From assembly GCA_964550375.1 (NCBI GenBank), contig CAZJYX010000007.1, positions 1-64,000 on the forward strand: a DNA stretch of 64,000 nt. The letters run 5' to 3'. The position numbers and the translations under genes are program-made. Of this stretch, positions 6,163 to 14,036 are shown one piece after another. Below the pieces are notes generated by a model, which saw only the letters and a program-made list of their open reading frames with translations, was not told the DNA's origin and searched no databases. Within the stretch, counting starts at the first letter, position 1. Every line of letters starts with the position of its first letter. Origin of the DNA: JAAYXS01 sp964550375. Its GTDB lineage: Bacteria; Planctomycetota; Phycisphaerae; UBA1845; Fen-1342.

Positions 6163-8238
6163 CGCTTCGCCCTTGCTCTTGATCCCGCCGCGCGGCTCTT
6201 GCAGCGCGACGCCGAAGTCGTGGTAGCCGCGCATCTGCACGCCGAGCACGTTGAAGTCCGCGTCGGCGGTCTCGATCGTGGGGGCCTCCTGGCCGTTGAG
6301 GAACGCGACCTCGATGACCGGCAGGTCGAGCGGGTCGGCCAGCAGGTACCAGGCCTTGTCGCTGTGCCCGGCGTACTGCGCGTTGCTGAGGTAGCGGCTG
6401 ACCTCAACCCGGAACTTGCCCGTGTGCGGGTTGGCCACCGGGTAGCGCGTACTGGCGGTCGTGTCGCGGAGCTCCAGCGACTTGTAGAGCACCGTGGCCA
6501 CGGCGGACAGCGCCGTGGGCACGAGCACCACCGCCGGCATGGCCCCCAGCGGCTTGCCGTCCGGATCGGTCTGGTTGAGGAAGGCGACCTCGGCCTTGGT
6601 CAGGCCGTCGATGCCCAGCGCGGTGTCGGCGCCGCTCAGGTAGTTGTTGTTCCCGGCGCTGAAGAACGCCGCGTTGTTCATGAAGATCGACCAGAAGATG
6701 TCGTTGATCTTCAGGCCGCTGCCGCGCCCCAGCTTGCGGGGCACCGTGGTGATCGCGCCGAGGTCGTCGTTGATGATGTCCCGGCGGTCGAGCGACAGCA
6801 GCAGGCCGTAGGTGTCGGCCTTGTTCGTGTAGGCCTGCTCGCCCAGCGTGCCGTGCTTCAGCTCGCCGCCGGGGGCCACCTGCTCGTACTGGTCCTTGCC
6901 GATCAGGCGGTAGCTGGTGACGGTCTTGAAGTCCGACACGTTGCGGACGGCGCAGAGGTTCCGCCAGGTGCGCTCGACGCTGAAGAAGCCCTCCAGCAGG
7001 AACTTGTTCGCCACGTTGGACAGGATGCCGCCGATGTCGATCGTCGACGCCGCGGCGCGGATCTCCCGGCCGAAGGCGTAGCGCAGCATCTCGGGCGTGA
7101 CGCGCCGCTCGCGGCCGACGTAGCCGTTGGCCCGCGCGGCCTCGATGATCAGCTCGGCCAGGCCGAGCCGGCCGTCAAACTGCCGCTGGGCCTCCTCGAG
7201 CGTCGGCGTGTCGAAGTAGCGCTCGGGCTTTTCGACCTTGGCGGCCTGCAGGCACGCGGCCTCGAGCACGCGGTCCGTGACCACCAGCTCCGTCACGTGC
7301 ACGGCCGGGGCCTTCGGGCGGCCGGCCCGCAGCACCTCGAGCTCGGTCTTGTCGCGCGACCAGCCCTCGGCGATGGCGCGGGCCTCGAGCTCGGGGAAGC
7401 GGCCGTTGCACACCGCCCGCAGCGCGGCGATGCGCTTGGTCTCGGCCAGGGCCTGGGACCGCAGGCTAGAGACCGTAGGCTGCAGGCTGGAGGCGCCGGC
7501 TTCCGTGCCGGTTGCCGAGACATCCGTGTCCGCCGCCTCCGTGGTGTCTGCCCCGGTTTGCCCGCCGTCCTTCTCATCGTCCATGACGCTCTCCTTAGTT
7601 GCTTCCCCTTCTGCCCCTACAGCCTCCAGCCTGCAGCCTGCAGCCTCCTCGGCCGCGATTGTCGCGGTGGTGTTGCCGTCGGCCCCCAGATCCACGAAGC
7701 TGATCTCGCCCAGCACGGTGCGGCGGGCGACGTACAGCGGTCCCTCGAACGTGCGGCCGTTCACCGTGCTGCTCTTGCCGGCGCGGATGAACTCCGCCTG
7801 CCCGACCTGCGCCCCGATCGACGCCTGCCACGGGAAGCCGCGCTTGCCGCTGGCCACGACCTCACGTGCGGCGGCCGTGTCCCGGCTGACGATGCCCTCG
7901 GCGATCAGCCGGCCGGCTTCGACCGCGATGCGCTCGGTATGGCCGACGCCGGCATACATGCTGTGGCCGAAGCGCACCGGCCGGCGCTGTGACGGGATCG
8001 ACAGACCCTCCAGATCGACCACGACCGGGAAGCGCCAGCCCTCGACGCGCAGCGGCTCGCCGGTGTAGGCAACCATGCTGAAGCGCGGCACCGCCTCGGC
8101 TTCTGCACCCGCGGCCAGCGCCTCCAGCGTGATGTTGCCGGCGGTACACAGCAGATCGATCCGCCCGGCGGCCGGCAGGTCGGCCTGCTGCTGGCACACG
8201 GCCGGCCGCTGATCGGCATCGGGGAACTCTCGTCTCAT
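6160..8238 (-). CDS. Prohead protease-major capsid protein fusion
   Basis: One open frame of 692 residues from the ATG at 8238 (preceded by GGAGAG). Residues about 1-200 look like a prohead protease region, with a conserved G-H-S-M segment and a core like GFPWQASIGAQV; the family (S78-like or similar) is not certain. Residues about 330-690 match the Mu gpT-like major capsid family found in planctomycete phages, with the signature RDIINDDLGAI. Two heptamer arrays of pair R7 (7461-7494 and 7616-7650) are translated in the linker as AGCRLEAVG and SSLQPTVSSL. A strong internal ribosome binding site and ATG at 7584 lie between these arms, so the capsid part can still be made separately. I infer that the repeat insertion removed the protease stop. 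Confidence 0.7.
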   Translation of the reverse strand: MRREFPDADQRPAVCQQQADLPAAGRIDLLCTAGNITLEALAAGAEAEAVPRFSMVAYTGEPLRVEGWRFPVVVDLEGLSIPSQRRPVRFGHSMYAGVGHTERIAVEAGRLIAEGIVSRDTAAAREVVASGKRGFPWQASIGAQVGQAEFIRAGKSSTVNGRTFEGPLYVARRTVLGEISFVDLGADGNTTATIAAEEAAGCRLEAVGAEGEATKESVMDDEKDGGQTGADTTEAADTDVSATGTEAGASSLQPTVSSLRSQALAETKRIAALRAVCNGRFPELEARAIAEGWSRDKTELEVLRAGRPKAPAVHVTELVVTDRVLEAACLQAAKVEKPERYFDTPTLEEAQRQFDGRLGLAELIIEAARANGYVGRERRVTPEMLRYAFGREIRAAASTIDIGGILSNVANKFLLEGFFSVERTWRNLCAVRNVSDFKTVTSYRLIGKDQYEQVAPGGELKHGTLGEQAYTNKADTYGLLLSLDRRDIINDDLGAITTVPRKLGRGSGLKINDIFWSIFMNNAAFFSAGNNNYLSGADTALGIDGLTKAEVAFLNQTDPDGKPLGAMPAVVLVPTALSAVATVLYKSLELRDTTASTRYPVANPHTGKFRVEVSRYLSNAQYAGHSDKAWYLLADPLDLPVIEVAFLNGQEAPTIETADADFNVLGVQMRGYHDFGVALQEPRGGIKSKGEA
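7461..7650. repeat. Heptamer repeat pair R7 spanning a start site
   Basis: Forward arm 7461-7494 and reverse arm 7616-7650, separated by about 120 bases, longer than in other gene-less pairs. The interval holds the internal capsid start codon and its ribosome binding site. Both arms are translated in frame within the protease-capsid fusion. Confidence 0.8.
7582..7597 (-). promoter_or_regulatory. Internal ribosome binding site and start of capsid protein
   Basis: In the minus-strand sense the sequence AAGGAGAGCGTC precedes an in-frame ATG at 7584 (MDDEKDGGQ). AGGAG at seven bases from the start is an excellent Shine-Dalgarno, better than most in this operon. It indicates that the capsid protein (about 474 residues) is normally initiated here, independent of protease read-through. 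Confidence 0.65.
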
Positions 8239-8281
8239 GACATCACTCTCCACGCAGCGCTGCACGAAGGCCGTGCGCGCT

Positions 8282-9859
8282 TCACCGCTGCGTCGCGCCG
8301 GCAGCGGCCTCTTCCTCTACGTCGGCGTCTTCCTCTGCGCCTCCAGCCTCCGGCCTACGGACTGCAGCCTGTTCCAGGCCGATCTCGCGCATCAACGCGA
8401 CTTCGCGCGCGCGCTGGCGGAGCTCCGCTTCCCAGTCGAGACCCTGCCGGGCGTATTCGATCGCCAGCGTGGTCGTATTGCTCTGCAGGCGCGTCGCCTG
8501 TGCGCCGGCTTCCTTCTGCGGGTCGACGTGCTCGAACCCGTCCCAGAACCACTGGTGCGGCAGGTCGACGCCGCGCTGCCGCAGCCACTGCGGCAGGTAG
8601 CCTTCAATGAGCACGGCCTCGTCCAGCCAGGCCTTGAGCAGCCGGTCGAGCACCATGTCGCCGAGGTGGTGCTGGTCGATGCGGATGGCCTTGAAGAAGG
8701 CCTGGTGGTCGAGGCGCCCCGAGGCGTAGTTGTAGCCCGAGCTGTTGCCGGCGGCGACGTTGAACGGCATGTTCAGGCAGCGGGCGATCTCGTTGATCAC
8801 CTCGTGCTTGAAGTCGCCGTACACGGTGGTGGGCTGCTCGGCTTTGACCTGGCCGATCTTCCAGCCGTACGGCATCGTCAGCCACGTGCCGCGGTCCATC
8901 TCGACCGTGTCCATCGGCTCGACGCCGGCGATTTCCGCATCGGCGGGCGCGTCGGTGTAGATCACGCCGCTCGGCAGTGCGGCCTGCTCGGCCGCGGCCA
9001 GCACGGCGAGCGTGTAGCGCCGTAGCGTGGCGAACAGCGACAGCGAGCTGGTGATCTCGGGGATGCCGCGGCTCTGGCCCGGGCGCTCGGCTCGGAACAG
9101 GTGCACGACGGATTCCACGGGCATGAGGTCGTAGGCGTCGGGGCCGGCGCGCCAGGCGCGCTGGTCGCCCGGGTGCCACCGCAGGACGTAGTACGCGATC
9201 GGATTGCCGAAGCCGTCGAAGACGATGCCGTCAACGAGGCTGGAGCCTGTAGACTGGAGGCTGGAGGGCCCGCCTATGCGCGCATCACTCGGCAGACCAG
9301 CCCTACGGCCTACAGCCTCCGGCCTCCAGCCTGGGGTCGCCACCTGGTCCGCCTCGATCAGCCGCAGGTCGAGCTGCACGGGCGCTGCGATGCGGGGGTT
9401 GCTGGTCAGCAGGCCGAAGCACTCGCCGCTCTCGCACTGGGCCACGCGCATGCTCCGCAGCTTGTGCGGCAAGGCGATCGCCTTCGCCCAGCGGCCGAAC
9501 TCCTGCTCGATCAGGTGGTTGGCTTCGGGATCGTCGGTGAGCATCTGCAGCCGCGGGCCGGTGCCGACGACGTAGTTGGCGAGCGTGGCCACGATGCCCT
9601 TGGCGTAGCTGTTGTTGGCGACCTCGTAGCGGGCTCGGCTGCGCAGCACGCGCCGCACGTCCGCGCCCATGGCCGCGTCGGCCGATAGGTGGTCAGCTTG
9701 CGCCCAGTGGCGACGGTTCTCGGGCGTGGTCTGGGCGGCGTCGTACCTGGCCTGGAGGCCGTAGGCGGCAGGCGGCAGGCGCACGCCTTTGCAGGCAACA
9801 TCGCGTGGCGGCGCCATCGTGCGACTACGTCCCAGGAGCTTGAGCAAACCCGCGAACAT
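8282..9859 (-). CDS. Phage portal protein (lambda family)
   Basis: A 525-residue protein of the lambda-type portal family, the dodecameric ring through which DNA enters and leaves the capsid. Typical elements: YDAAQTTPENRRHW near the N-terminus, then VANNSYAKGIVATLANYVVG, the segment DGIVFDGFGNPIAYYVLR, and GYNYASGRLDHQAFF near residue 390. Three repeat units disturb it. A degenerate array lies near residues 26-36. Pair R9 is in frame at about residues 176-208, between RLIEADQVATP and VDGIVFDG, which are adjacent in relatives. Array R8 encodes part of the C-terminus. The reading frame is intact throughout, so the protein may still work. Confidence 0.85.
   Translation of the reverse strand: MFAGLLKLLGRSRTMAPPRDVACKGVRLPPAAYGLQARYDAAQTTPENRRHWAQADHLSADAAMGADVRRVLRSRARYEVANNSYAKGIVATLANYVVGTGPRLQMLTDDPEANHLIEQEFGRWAKAIALPHKLRSMRVAQCESGECFGLLTSNPRIAAPVQLDLRLIEADQVATPGWRPEAVGRRAGLPSDARIGGPSSLQSTGSSLVDGIVFDGFGNPIAYYVLRWHPGDQRAWRAGPDAYDLMPVESVVHLFRAERPGQSRGIPEITSSLSLFATLRRYTLAVLAAAEQAALPSGVIYTDAPADAEIAGVEPMDTVEMDRGTWLTMPYGWKIGQVKAEQPTTVYGDFKHEVINEIARCLNMPFNVAAGNSSGYNYASGRLDHQAFFKAIRIDQHHLGDMVLDRLLKAWLDEAVLIEGYLPQWLRQRGVDLPHQWFWDGFEHVDPQKEAGAQATRLQSNTTTLAIEYARQGLDWEAELRQRAREVALMREIGLEQAAVRRPEAGGAEEDADVEEEAAAGATQR
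8339..8371 (-). repeat. Heptamer array R8 (single orientation)
   Basis: Reverse-orientation heptamers with the edge ACGGACTGCAG, the complement of the CAGTCCGT edge seen at R1 and R2. They are translated within the C-terminal region of the portal protein (QAAVRRPEAGGAEED). No forward partner was seen. Confidence 0.75.
9236..9333. repeat. Heptamer repeat pair R9 inside the portal gene
   Basis: Forward arm 9236-9268, reverse arm 9301-9333, about 32 bases between. It is inserted in frame in the portal coding region; the translated insert contains GWRPEAVGRR and PSSLQSTGSSL. Arm composition is as in intergenic copies. Confidence 0.85.
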
Positions 9860-9909
9860 CAGCCCTACAGCCTCCAGCCTGCAGCCTCCAGCCTCTAGCC
9901 TCCAGCCTG
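9749..9909. repeat. Heptamer repeat pair R10 around the portal start
   Basis: A degenerate forward arm lies at 9749-9783 (CCTGGAGGCCGTAGGC type) and a long, well-conserved reverse arm of about seven heptamers at 9862-9909. The start codon of the portal gene (9859) and its first 25 codons lie between the arms. The right arm fills the gap to the gpW-like gene. The decayed forward arm suggests an older insertion. Confidence 0.7.
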
Positions 9910-9911
9910 CC

Positions 9912-10106
9912 TCACACTGCTCCGGGGGGAACTACCTTCGTCATCCGCACGCCGAGGCCCTTCTTCACCGCGTCCCTGCTGGCCAGGTAACGGTCGGCCT
10001 CGATCTGGTCGCGCAGCGGCTGCTGCTCAACGGTCACCGAATCCGCCTGGGCGCGTCTCGGCCCAGCAGCGTTGTCGCGGATATTCTGTTCGAGGCTCTC
10101 AGCCAT
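9912..10106 (-). CDS. gpW-like head-tail joining protein
   Basis: This 64-residue protein starts MAESLEQNIRDNAAGPRR at 10106 and ends TKVVPPGAV. It lies between terminase and portal, the place of lambda gpW, a small protein joining head and tail. The middle (VEQQPLRDQIEADRYLASRDA) resembles a short family in planctomycete prophages that I know only from this position. The start was chosen over an upstream one because the longer frame runs into the tRNA gene. Array R10 follows 3 bases after the stop. Confidence 0.55.
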   Translation of the reverse strand: MAESLEQNIRDNAAGPRRAQADSVTVEQQPLRDQIEADRYLASRDAVKKGLGVRMTKVVPPGAV

Positions 10107-10167
10107 CGTGTCCTCACACCGATCTACATCTGCGGCACCCGCCCAACTGTCGCAGGCCGCCGCCGAA

Positions 10168-10238
10168 TTGCGGGAGCAGGGGTCGAACCTGCAGTGCCGG
10201 CGCATGAGACCGGCGTGTTGCCGTTACACCATCCCGCC
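10168..10238 (-). tRNA. tRNA with CAT anticodon (Met-like), prophage-borne
   Basis: A full cloverleaf can be drawn on the minus strand. It has a 7-base acceptor (one G-A mismatch at 1:72), a four-pair D stem GTGT/ACAC, and an anticodon stem CCGGT/GCCGG with loop CTCATGC giving anticodon CAT. The T stem is GCAGG/CCTGC with loop TTCGACC, and the discriminator base is A. It lies inside the late operon between the zinc ribbon and gpW-like genes. A CAT tRNA could be Met or a lysidine-modified Ile decoder. The 1:72 mismatch recalls initiator tRNAs, but the three G-C pairs of initiators are incomplete. No CCA is encoded. Confidence 0.75.
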
Positions 10239-10373
10239 GCGCCGGCGGCGCACGAAGCGGCCGCCTACTGGTTACTTACGCGGTGAGGGCGCAGGTTGGT
10301 GGGACCACTGGCGGGCGGCGAGGAGATCGTTACACGGGTAGACATTCGGTTGCTGGAACGGCTCAGGCCCCGC

Positions 10374-10556
10374 CTACTCGCTGCTCCGTTCCGTGGTCGT
10401 GATGCGCCGTCCACAGTGGCGGCATTCCCGCCGGCGCACGATCCGGCCGCCCCACGCGGCACGCGTGTAGATCACGCGGAAATGCCGGCAGCCGCAGCGT
10501 GGGCATTCGATGCCGCGACGCTCGCGATCGGGATTCGGCGCGGCGGGTTGTGTCAT
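10374..10556 (-). CDS. Small zinc-ribbon protein
   Basis: The 60-residue protein has two CxxC pairs (ECPRCGC and ECRHCGRR) spaced by about 22 residues, a classic zinc ribbon. The RVIYTRAAWGGRIVRRREC segment between them forms the beta hairpin. Its ATG overlaps the stop of the terminase gene (10553-10556), so it is translationally coupled. Such ribbons next to phage terminases may bind DNA or regulate late transcription; the exact role is unknown. A gap of about 135 bases to the tRNA follows and shows no gene. Confidence 0.65.
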   Translation of the reverse strand: MTQPAAPNPDRERRGIECPRCGCRHFRVIYTRAAWGGRIVRRRECRHCGRRITTTERSSE

Positions 10557-12856
10557 CGGCGATCCTTCCGCAGCTCGGACAGGCGCATCGTCGGCCGCGG
10601 TTTCGGGCTATCCGCCGCCAGCCCCGCCGGCGCCGCGCCGCCCATCGACGCCGCGACCGCGCAACCAACCAGGCAGTCCAGCCAGTGGTTGTCCAGGCCG
10701 TCCACGCGGAGCTTCCACTCGTCGACCGTCCGCCCGCGGCCTTCAGTCTTCACGCGATATTCACTGGTCAGGTGGTCGGCGAGCAATCGATGCCGCTCCG
10801 GCTGGCGGCCGAACAGCGACAGGCAGCCTGGATCGCCCAGCGGCACCGCCAGGCGGGCCTGGATGAACGACTTCCAGAAGTTCGTGTCAAACACGACGTG
10901 GCGCACGATGCGCCGCCCAGTCGTTACAGGCACGCGCCAGTTCAGCCCCACCCGATCGCCGCGCTTCCGCTTGTACTCGCTGAACGGGACGCTCGAAGCG
11001 CCGACATAACGCCCATGGCTGGGCAGCACCACACCGGCGAACCGGCTCTGCCGGCAGAACTGGTACACCACATCGGACGTCTGGCCCCAGTTCGCGTCGA
11101 TCAGGCAGCGGTCGACCCGCACCGTCGAGCCGTCATCGCGCTGCCACTCACGGCCCAGCCGCGCTTCGGTGAGGCGCTCCAGCCCGGCGTAGATGGCGCC
11201 TTCGATTCCCGCGCGGGGCGCCGCCGCCGCCAGCGTCCGGCGGATGTCGCGCAGCGTGAAGTAGTCGGCCTTCTGGTCCGGCTCGGTGCCATAGTCCAGG
11301 ACATAGCCGGTGAAGTCGCTCTCCCAGGCCGCCAGCAGCCAGAACAGCGCCTTGGCCTGCACGTCGACGAACATCGTCACGTGCGTCACCGCCAGCGGCA
11401 CCTCGCCGCGGCGGTGTCCGTTCAGCTTGGCGACGATCTCGTTGACCGTCAGCAACTCGTCGTCGACCTGCTCCTCGGGCAGCGGCTCGTTCTGGTACTC
11501 CGCCCAGAAGGCCGCGTCGCCCCGATCGAGGCGCAGGTTCATGGCGTGCTGGATGGCGGAGAGCTCATCGGGATGGTGACGCTCGGGCCAGGCGATGACA
11601 GCGCCGGCGTCCATGGCCTCCCGATTGGCGCGGTAGAACTCCGTCGCCTCGCCGGCGCCACGGTCGGCGCGCATGCCCTCGCGCCACAACTGCGCATAGC
11701 GGGCCCAGAGCGCCTCGTTTGCGGGGAACGCATAGACCATCCTGGTGCGCTCGCCCTGCCACTGCGGGTGCTGCTCGCGATCCAGGATGCGGTCGGCCAG
11801 GTCGTCCGGCCGCACGACGGTCAGCGCCATCAGCCCCGCGATCTTCCGGCCCGGGCCGGCCAGGCCCAGGATCGCGCCCGACAGGATGCGCTCGCGCGTC
11901 ATGCACTGCGACGGCGAGCGGGCCGACTCGTCCGTCTGTGGGTCGTCAATCAGCACCAGCGACGGGCGCACCGATGAGCCGTCAACCCGCTTGTGCTTCA
12001 TGCCGCGGATGCGCCCAGTGATGCCGGCCACCTTGATGATCGCGCCGTTCGACCTGGGCGAGTGATTCCCCAGCCACTCCAAGGGTGGCAGCGTGGGCAG
12101 CACGATCTCCCGCGCCGTCCAGCCGATGTGCGTCTGTTTGCCGCGGTAGATCTGCCCGGCCGCCCGCTGGTGGATGCCCTCCAACGCGCGGACCGGCCCC
12201 ACGACCTCGCTGAAGTCGTCCTCGAGCAGGTCGTTGGTCTCCAGCTCGACCTTGATACTGTCGAGCATGCTGGCCGCGTGCTCCTCGTCGCTGCCGATCA
12301 GGGCGACGAACTCCCGGTGGCCGTACACCAGCGCCCACAGGCAGGCGACCTCGCACAGGCTGGTCTTGCCGCTGCCGCGCGGCATCGCCATCGCGAACAG
12401 CCCGCCTTCGAGCACGGCCTGCTCGATCTTGGCGATGACCTTCAGGTGGTCGTCCGACCACGGCAGGTGGAAGGTCTGCGGGAAGTACGCCTCGCAGAAG
12501 AACCGGAAGTCACGCGCGGCGCGCTGCCGCTGCTCAGGGTTGCGCGGCGGATGCACCCACTCGCCGGTGGCGATGTCGCGGCCGAGCAGCGCCATCTCGC
12601 GGTTGCGTTGCGCCGCCCGCTCCTTGTGGGCGTCATAGCCGGTCAGCCCGGTCGGCTCGGGCCGCGGTCGGTGCCGCTCCAGCACCAGCCACGCGACGTA
12701 GCGCAGCAGATCCACTGTCCGCCCATCGCCGATGCGGAACCCCGCGCGCGAGCGGTGGCGGTGCAGCTGCCGCTCGGAGATGACCTCGCCCAGCGGCGTG
12801 CTGTTGAGCAGCCGCACAAGCTCGGTCGGCTTCAGCTTGCGCGGGTCAATCGGCAC
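10553..12856 (-). CDS. Phage terminase large subunit
   Basis: The ATPase-nuclease that drives DNA packaging. From the chosen GTG (VPIDPRKLKPTEL) the protein has 767 residues. An N-terminal HTH-like segment precedes the motor: Walker A GSGKTS at about 161-166 and Walker B LVLIDD at about 300-305. A C-terminal RNase H-like nuclease follows, with acidic candidates in MFVDVQAK, DYGTEPDQ and a final DGLDNHWLDCLVG. An in-frame ATG at 12934 gives a longer form, but it would approach the plus-strand gene at 12963, and relatives begin at the IDPRKL segment. The N-terminal extension is typical of planctomycete prophage terminases. Confidence 0.88.
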   Translation of the reverse strand: MPIDPRKLKPTELVRLLNSTPLGEVISERQLHRHRSRAGFRIGDGRTVDLLRYVAWLVLERHRPRPEPTGLTGYDAHKERAAQRNREMALLGRDIATGEWVHPPRNPEQRQRAARDFRFFCEAYFPQTFHLPWSDDHLKVIAKIEQAVLEGGLFAMAMPRGSGKTSLCEVACLWALVYGHREFVALIGSDEEHAASMLDSIKVELETNDLLEDDFSEVVGPVRALEGIHQRAAGQIYRGKQTHIGWTAREIVLPTLPPLEWLGNHSPRSNGAIIKVAGITGRIRGMKHKRVDGSSVRPSLVLIDDPQTDESARSPSQCMTRERILSGAILGLAGPGRKIAGLMALTVVRPDDLADRILDREQHPQWQGERTRMVYAFPANEALWARYAQLWREGMRADRGAGEATEFYRANREAMDAGAVIAWPERHHPDELSAIQHAMNLRLDRGDAAFWAEYQNEPLPEEQVDDELLTVNEIVAKLNGHRRGEVPLAVTHVTMFVDVQAKALFWLLAAWESDFTGYVLDYGTEPDQKADYFTLRDIRRTLAAAAPRAGIEGAIYAGLERLTEARLGREWQRDDGSTVRVDRCLIDANWGQTSDVVYQFCRQSRFAGVVLPSHGRYVGASSVPFSEYKRKRGDRVGLNWRVPVTTGRRIVRHVVFDTNFWKSFIQARLAVPLGDPGCLSLFGRQPERHRLLADHLTSEYRVKTEGRGRTVDEWKLRVDGLDNHWLDCLVGCAVAASMGGAAPAGLAADSPKPRPTMRLSELRKDRR

Positions 12857-12962
12857 GGTGTGACTCGCTCGTGACGCATGGATCAGGTGGCCTGGTCTGC
12901 TGATTCGGGAACTCTGACCCGCCTCGCACGTCAAAACCCGTGTTGCGGCCAGGAGGTGCGCT

Positions 12963-13523
12963 ATGCTGCGGTGGCAGTTTGCTGTGATTGGCCTGTCTGT
13001 GCTGACGGGTTGTTATGGGACCCGCACTGGTCCGTCGGCATCTTCGCCGCGGCACGGACCGTTGCACACTTGGGTCTACGAGTGGAGGGCACATAGCCCC
13101 GGAGCCGCGGCCATGTCCACATCGATGTGGGCCAGCGAGGTCGATCTGGAGCATAACCGCGTGCGATCGTTCGCCGATGTCGCACGCCGGCCCGCGCCGC
13201 TGATCGTGCCCCCGAGTGGACCTTTGAACGGGATGTTGCACTTGCAGCCGTGGCGGTCGCTGAGCGATGAGGAGCAGCAGCGGCTGCGCGCCGCGCTGGA
13301 CGCATGGCTGGCAACGTGTCCGCCCCCGGACGGCACATACCGTTCCAGCTACGGGCGTGAGGCGGGCTACACGCTGCGCTTTCGCCTGCTCACGGACGAC
13401 GCCACCTTCTCGGTGTGCATAAACCCGGATGTTCCGCCGCCCGGATTGGAGTGGTGCCTTCCGGATCGGTCGTTCTGGGAGCTCGTGGGCGCACTGCGGC
13501 CCAATCAAGCGAGTTGGCCGTAA
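12963..13523 (+). CDS. Putative lipoprotein, moron-like
   Basis: This 186-residue product has an excellent ribosome binding site (AGGAGGTGCGCT before ATG), a signal peptide and a lipobox (LSVLTGC) with Cys at about residue 17. The mature part has no recognisable domain. It contains a helical segment (SDEEQQRLRAALDAWLA) and a beta-rich C-terminus with YRSSYGREAGYTLRFRLL. It is transcribed against the late operon, between the terminase subunits, so it is probably a lysogenic-conversion or moron gene. Function unknown. Confidence 0.6.
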   Translation: MLRWQFAVIGLSVLTGCYGTRTGPSASSPRHGPLHTWVYEWRAHSPGAAAMSTSMWASEVDLEHNRVRSFADVARRPAPLIVPPSGPLNGMLHLQPWRSLSDEEQQRLRAALDAWLATCPPPDGTYRSSYGREAGYTLRFRLLTDDATFSVCINPDVPPPGLEWCLPDRSFWELVGALRPNQASWP

Positions 13524-13536
13524 GGGCAGTCGCACA

Positions 13537-13752
13537 TCAACTGGCATGCCTCCCTCCTGTCGTTTCGTCTACCAGCCACGCCGCATAGCCGACCAGGTTC
13601 AAAGTCCCATCGGGGTTCGTGGGGGCGCCGGCCGCCACGTCGGCCTCCAGCATCGCGACCGTCACGACCTGGCCGCCCGCGGCCGACAGCAGCCGGGCCG
13701 CGTCCGTCAGCGGCAGCGCCGTCGGGTTCAGCTTCGGGGCGTCGTCCGCCAT
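13537..13752 (-). CDS. Small terminase-like or packaging accessory protein
   Basis: The 71-residue protein (start MADDAPKLNPTALPLTDA) has a helix-turn-helix-like core (LTDAARLLSAAGG followed by VTVAMLEADVAAGAPTN). It is the first minus-strand gene of the late operon, upstream of the large terminase subunit, where small terminase subunits are expected. It is shorter than typical TerS proteins, so it may only be the DNA-binding part. The start was placed at the Met that begins similar planctomycete sequences; a frame 12 codons longer exists. Confidence 0.5.
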   Translation of the reverse strand: MADDAPKLNPTALPLTDAARLLSAAGGQVVTVAMLEADVAAGAPTNPDGTLNLVGYAAWLVDETTGGRHAS

Positions 13753-14036
13753 CACGCCGCCTCCCGCGTGGTGGACGCACCAAGCCACGCCACGCCGCGC
13801 CGGGCCGCCCCCAGGGCCAACGGGGCCGCCCGTGGGCCGCGTACGTAACCGGTAGAAGGTCCTGGTCGCCCAGGCGCGCCCGAGAGCGCTCTCAGGGCCA
13901 TGTTGGCCGCCGACTCGGACCTGCCGCCCAGAACTGTGAGAATATCTCGTAATTCTCGGAATTCGAGTGGATTCCGGGCCAAAGCCATGGCTTCATGTAT
14001 GTGTACGCACGCCGCGTACCACCAGGAGCAACACCG
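13753..14036. promoter_or_regulatory. Divergent intergenic region with operator-like inverted repeats
   Basis: This 284-base gap separates the leftward late operon from the rightward small-gene operon. Its middle is locally AT-richer and holds overlapping inverted repeats: GAGAAT (13938-13943) with ATTCTC (13952-13957), and CTCG (13946-13949) with CGAG (13963-13966). This looks like a regulator binding site placed to control both directions. No convincing -35/-10 pair was found. Confidence 0.4.

Noticed and set aside
6199..7992. A 597-codon plus-strand frame opposite the protease-capsid gene
   Set aside because: It is antisense to recognised protease and capsid domains and has no homology-like motifs.
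1638..9909. Heptamer arrays as CRISPR or as a diversity-generating retroelement
   Set aside because: There are no regular spacers, no cas genes, no reverse transcriptase and no template/variable repeat pair. The Avd-like gene alone does not make a retroelement.
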